From assembly GCA_024138015.1 (NCBI GenBank), contig JAMXBB010000003.1:10246742-10310741 (forward strand): 64,000 nt of DNA, given 5' to 3'. Shown here piece by piece: positions 59,900 through 64,000 of this stretch (position 1 is the first letter of the stretch; every line of letters starts with the position of its first letter). Source of the stretch: Lumnitzera littorea (Eukaryota > Streptophyta > Magnoliopsida > Myrtales > Combretaceae). Below the pieces are notes generated by a model. The model saw only the letters and a list, made by a program, of their open reading frames with translations. It was not told the origin of the DNA and ran no database searches. The position numbers and the translations under genes were made by a program.

Positions 59900-62590
59900 C
59901 ATAATTGTAGATATAAATTATATATATACTAAAAATTATAAAATAACTAAAATAATATTTAGAAATATTTATTTGTACCATATATGTATTTAGGTGTAGG
60001 TAAAAATACGTGAAATTACTTAAAATACTCAAAATATACTAAATTAATACTAAATAATTAAATAAAATTCTTAAATAATTAAGAAAAAATCAAGAAAAAT
60101 AAGAAAAAGTGGAAATTTTTGGAATTAGGATGTGGTAATCTAAAAATTAAAGAAGAAAATCAACCGATAATAATTAGCTAACTAAAAAGTGGAAACGGAA
60201 GAGGATAAGAGGCATGTGGCACTGGTAAAATTAAAGAAAAACCTAACCAGCTCTATAAAAATAGTAAACCTCCCTCAAAACTCATTTTGGTCATTTTAAA
60301 ATAAAAAAAAAAAAATTAGGGAGAGGTGAGAAAAGAAGAAAGAATATTTTTATAAAAAATAGCAAAATTATAGTCCAAATAAGACAATAGAGTGGAAACT
60401 GAACCCGATGACCACTTGGAGAGGAATGGCCAACACCACTAGACAATTGCCCCACCGCTTAGAGTTTTCAATACAGTGGAACCTACCGCTGGTGGTAGGA
60501 GGTCGTTTGTCCAAGTAAGTCAAATTTCTTACCTGATTTTGTTAAAATTATTAAAAATAGTAAATTAAGTCAAAAAATTATGAAAATAGGTATTTTAGAA
60601 TATTTTTATATGTAGATTTAGGGAAAAAAATTTACTTTGATGAATTTATGCCTGAAAATATACTGTGCTTAAAAAATCATGTAAACTTGAGTTTTGCTTG
60701 ATTTAGAAATAAATGACTTAAAAATGTAGTTTTGAGCTCAAAATTTTTGTTTATGCTAATTAGAGTAATTAAAACAGTGCTATGAAGAGATTTTTCAGAA
60801 ATCTATTTTCGTAAATTTTAGATAATTTTTAAACCTTAAAATGATATATAAAAATAAAATGGATGATTTTGAGTTAATTAAGCAATTAAATGGATAATTA
60901 CTGATTGATTTAATGTATAATTAGGTGTTTTAGCATATTAAATTTTGACGTAGTATGATATTTGTAGCATTTAGGGTATTAGGTGTAATTATTAAGCGTA
61001 ATTATTAAGCGTATTATGTATTATATATGTAATAAATAAAATGATATATTTTAAGTTAATTTTGTTAATTTAGGGTTAATTAGGTATAATTTTGATTTAG
61101 GATATAATTAGACATTTTGATATGTTATTGGATGATGAAGGATGATTTATGTAGTGTTAGAAATATTAAATAAATCATTTAAGAGTGAATTATGTAATTA
61201 CACATAAAATGTAAATATAGGAAGTAGAAAATATTATATCAAAATTGATAACATTGTAATAATATTAATATAAAATAAATTCGATATGAAATATAAATTT
61301 ATATAATTATATGAAAAATGCAACTTTTTTTTACATCAAGAGTTAAATCGGTAGTTAGATTATGGTGTACTGTATGGACTAGAGCATTAGCTAGAGACTA
61401 AATATGACATTTAGGATATCCGAAAATAATGTGATTAATTTCATATTATAATTCGAAACAAAATCTTAAGATTATGTATAATACCTGTAGTTGGAGCTGA
61501 ATTAGAACTTAAATCGGAATCAGATTTACAAAACGGAATCAGAACTTAGCCTAAATTAAGAATAATTGTAAAAGACAAAACTTGAATGATTAGGTATAAT
61601 AAAACCCAAACCGAAGATAATAATAAGAATTTCAGAATAAAACAAATCTATGGTAGTTATGTGGAAACTAAAATAACATTTGTATTATAGGGATTACTGG
61701 CGATAACTTATGCGAATCGCATCTTCAATGAGCAAGCGGGAAGTTTAGGTAAGTTGGAATCGATACTTCATCATATTTTAGAGGCTTGAGATTGTATTTG
61801 GATATGTTTGTTAGATGGTTGACTGTACGCATGCTTATATGTACTTGTTTTTGAGTTCGATGATATGATTCTAGTTTACTGTTCTAGCTTGTATTTATGT
61901 GATTTGTTTGAAGTAATTAAATGCCTTAAGCTGGACCTAATTAAATATATGATTTGTAAGTTTAAAATGAACTTGCATAGCAACTCAATAAGAGAATTGT
62001 TTAGAGTTCTTCGGCTAAACATTGATCCATTTGAAAGGGATATCACTGGATAGTATAATTGATCCCTTCTTCATCCTTAATCGAATTAAGTGACAATAGA
62101 TGAGGTTGCAGTAAGGGTGAAGTCAATGGTTTGAAGGTAGTCACGTGAGGAGCAGTATCTCTATTGTATAAGTTTGAGTTTGATCGTGAGCTATTGAAAT
62201 GAAACGTGTGTTAATCTCCTTAACTTGAATTAGAGTGGGTGTAATTTTTCTAAACTCATGATGAACTGAACAATGTCGTGCCATGACATTTGTTTGTTGC
62301 GTTGCACTAAAATAATTGAGTGATAACCCTATTTGTACTTGATGTATAGTCTTACGTCTCTATCTTAACTTACTAAGCTATTAGTTACTTATATCTTTAT
62401 AGACGTTATTGCAGGTGCTAGTTAAGAAGTAATCGTACAATTACCCTAAAGCTAGTAATTGTTAGATCCTAGGGAGTAAGGATAAAAACCTTAGGATCAA
62501 TTTCACTATCAAGTTTAGATTTTATCTTTAAAACTTTTAGTAACAATTTATATATTACTCAAGTAGATTATGATCAGGTTGCTACATCTT
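59900..62590 (+). mobile_element. LTR family S copy 3 (5' truncated)
   Basis: Aligns with copy 2 from its position of about 42900 to near the end, for example TATACTAAAAATT, TATTATAGGGAT and GACGTTATTGCAGGTGCTA. It lacks the first 200 bp or so. It is the most diverged of the three copies. Confidence 0.75.
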
Positions 62591-62808
62591 ATAAACATAC
62601 TTAGATTATTTTAATGTAAATATGTATTTTTCATAATTTTGTAGTTAAATAACATGTTTAATTTATAAATTGTTTACTTCAAAGTGAGTTAGTTGTGGAC
62701 GTTTTATATAAATCAGGTTTAAGATAATGGTTGTAAGGTCAGCTTCCATCATAAAATGGTTTGTAAGCATGATTGTTATGACTTTATCATTTTGAAACGT
62801 GACATGAT

Positions 62809-62824
62809 CTCTCTCTCTCTCTCT
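62809..62824. repeat. (CT)n microsatellite
   Basis: A TCTCTCTCTCTCTCTC run between two LTR relics. Confidence 0.8.
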
Positions 62825-62879
62825 ATAGGATTTAGAAGTAATTGGAGTCATTTAAGCCGAGCTAATACCACCATCAAAT

Positions 62880-64000
62880 TTCTTGTGCTTCAAAGACCCT
62901 AACCAAGACACCTTTGCACCTCTAGTAGCTGTTAGCTGTGTTGACCCACAACTACTATTGGCAGTTGATCTTCAACTACTACCCAAACAACCTCTATTGG
63001 CTAAGGTACTTTGCTTACCCCCACTAAGTCCAATAAGAAACACATGAAATCAACCTTCCTTGCTCATTTTAGTGGTTAAATCGCCTTAGAACACTACCCT
63101 TAGCCGCTACTGTACTTCAACTTCTCCCTTGTGCGACCCAACTTGTGATTGGATTTGACTTGACTGTCAAACTCGAATCTAGCTCTCTAATCTGTGGAAG
63201 CTCCTTGGTCTAGCCCTCCCTTATGTTTCGGTTTTTGATGTATTTTATTTATTTATTTTTTATAAATTTTAATGTAATTGATACAAAAAAAAAAAAATCC
63301 AAAAAAGAAAAAGAAAGGAAAAGGAAAAAATTAGGGAAGTTTAGTTTATTTTTACTTTTCTTTGGTAAAACAAAAAAATAAATATATATAAAAGATAATA
63401 AAATAACAAAAATAAAAATAATATAAAAGTGAAAATTATTTTATCACTTAGAAAATCATTTTTCAATAAAAATAATAAAAAATTGAGCTTTCAAAATTAA
63501 GACCTTTCTTAGAATTTTCAAAAAGTAAAAACAAACTAAATTTAGGTCATTTTAGAGATTTTTCTTAAATAACTCGAATTGGGTTAAAATCATAAACCTA
63601 ATTTTTTTTGAGATTAAAACGATCTAATCCGCTAATATTTTCAGAATAAACTACGGAAAATCTGATCCATATTAGAGGGTATGTAGATACCTACGTAGTG
63701 ACTTAAAACAAGGAAATTTTTTATTTCCCTTTTGTAAATAATTTTGATATGTTATTTTTTGTGTGATTAGAATTAGTTTGTTATGATTGTATAATTAGCT
63801 AAACAGGTATTTTAAAGATAGAAATAAATTTGGAAAGTTAAAAGTGATACCCGTTAGGATTTAATAGGTTAGCTCTCAAACTTAAACATCTGGTTTTCAA
63901 AAAATCACTTTTCAAAATTAGTTTTCATGTGATCCAGTATCTAGATTAAAATCAATTCACTCAATTAGTTTTAATCTAAATCTTTGCTCGACCCCAATTG
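62880..64000 (+). mobile_element. Tat/Ogre-type LTR (family X copy 2), right part, runs to the window end
   Basis: Aligns with about 29330-30522: shared TTATCACTTAGAAAA, CCGCTAATATTTTCAG-AATAAACTA, GGGTATGTAG-ACC and AAAGTTAAAA-GTGATA blocks. The last bases of the window (CTCGACCCCAATTG) correspond to the LTR end CTTGAACCTAGTTG of copy 1, so the window stops about where the LTR does. Confidence 0.75.

Overview
This is a window of plant nuclear DNA, most likely from a eudicot: it is AT-rich, has spliced genes with GT-AG introns, and is full of plant-type LTR retrotransposons, LINEs and a Mutator-like element. It has no bacterial features. Three host-type genes can be supported: the 3' two thirds of a DNA topoisomerase III-beta gene (TOP3B, + strand, nine exons, 9039-18689), and two very small spliced genes for putative secreted peptides (- strand, 25719-26101 and 56903-58001). 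A third peptide copy is broken (59682-59791).

Layout. 1-1356: 5' end of a decayed LINE (- strand, ORF1). 1853-8600: a decayed Copia element (- strand) split by a 5'-truncated Gypsy element (+ strand, 2.2-6.2 kb). 9.0-18.7 kb: TOP3B exons; one intron holds two LINE pieces in opposite orientation and another holds a 304-bp MITE with a perfect 9-bp target-site duplication. 19946-22879: a complete solo LTR with a TAATA duplication on both sides. 24.2-26.5 kb: duplicated unit A with peptide gene 1. 26.8-42.7 kb: a large decayed Tat-like Gypsy element (- strand gag and pol) with an opposite-strand extra ORF region between pol and the 3' LTR, itself interrupted by other LTRs. 42.7-45.4 kb: second copy of the solo-LTR family. 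45.6-48.8 kb: duplicated unit B, split by another solo LTR. 49.1-49.9 kb: an orphan exon and a 420-bp nuclear 18S rRNA fragment. 50.0-56.1 kb: a Mutator-like element with about 130-bp inverted ends, carrying a decayed MuDR transposase and a spliced plant-mobile-domain gene. 56.3-59.9 kb: duplicated unit C, peptide gene 2, a copy of the orphan exon and the broken third peptide exon. 59.9-62.6 kb: third copy of the solo-LTR family. 62.9-64.0 kb: second copy of the Tat/Ogre-type LTR, ending almost exactly at the window edge.

How it fits together. The non-TOP3B part looks like an old tandem-duplicated neighbourhood of a small secreted-peptide gene family, invaded repeatedly by transposons. The best candidates for something undescribed are the peptide family (32-codon signal-peptide exon, phase-1 intron, short Gly/His/Asp-Pro-rich second exon) and the splice signals kept in all three copies of the long LTR family. 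Nearly all transposon ORFs carry stops or frameshifts and are inactive. All family assignments were made by eye from translated motifs; no database search was run.
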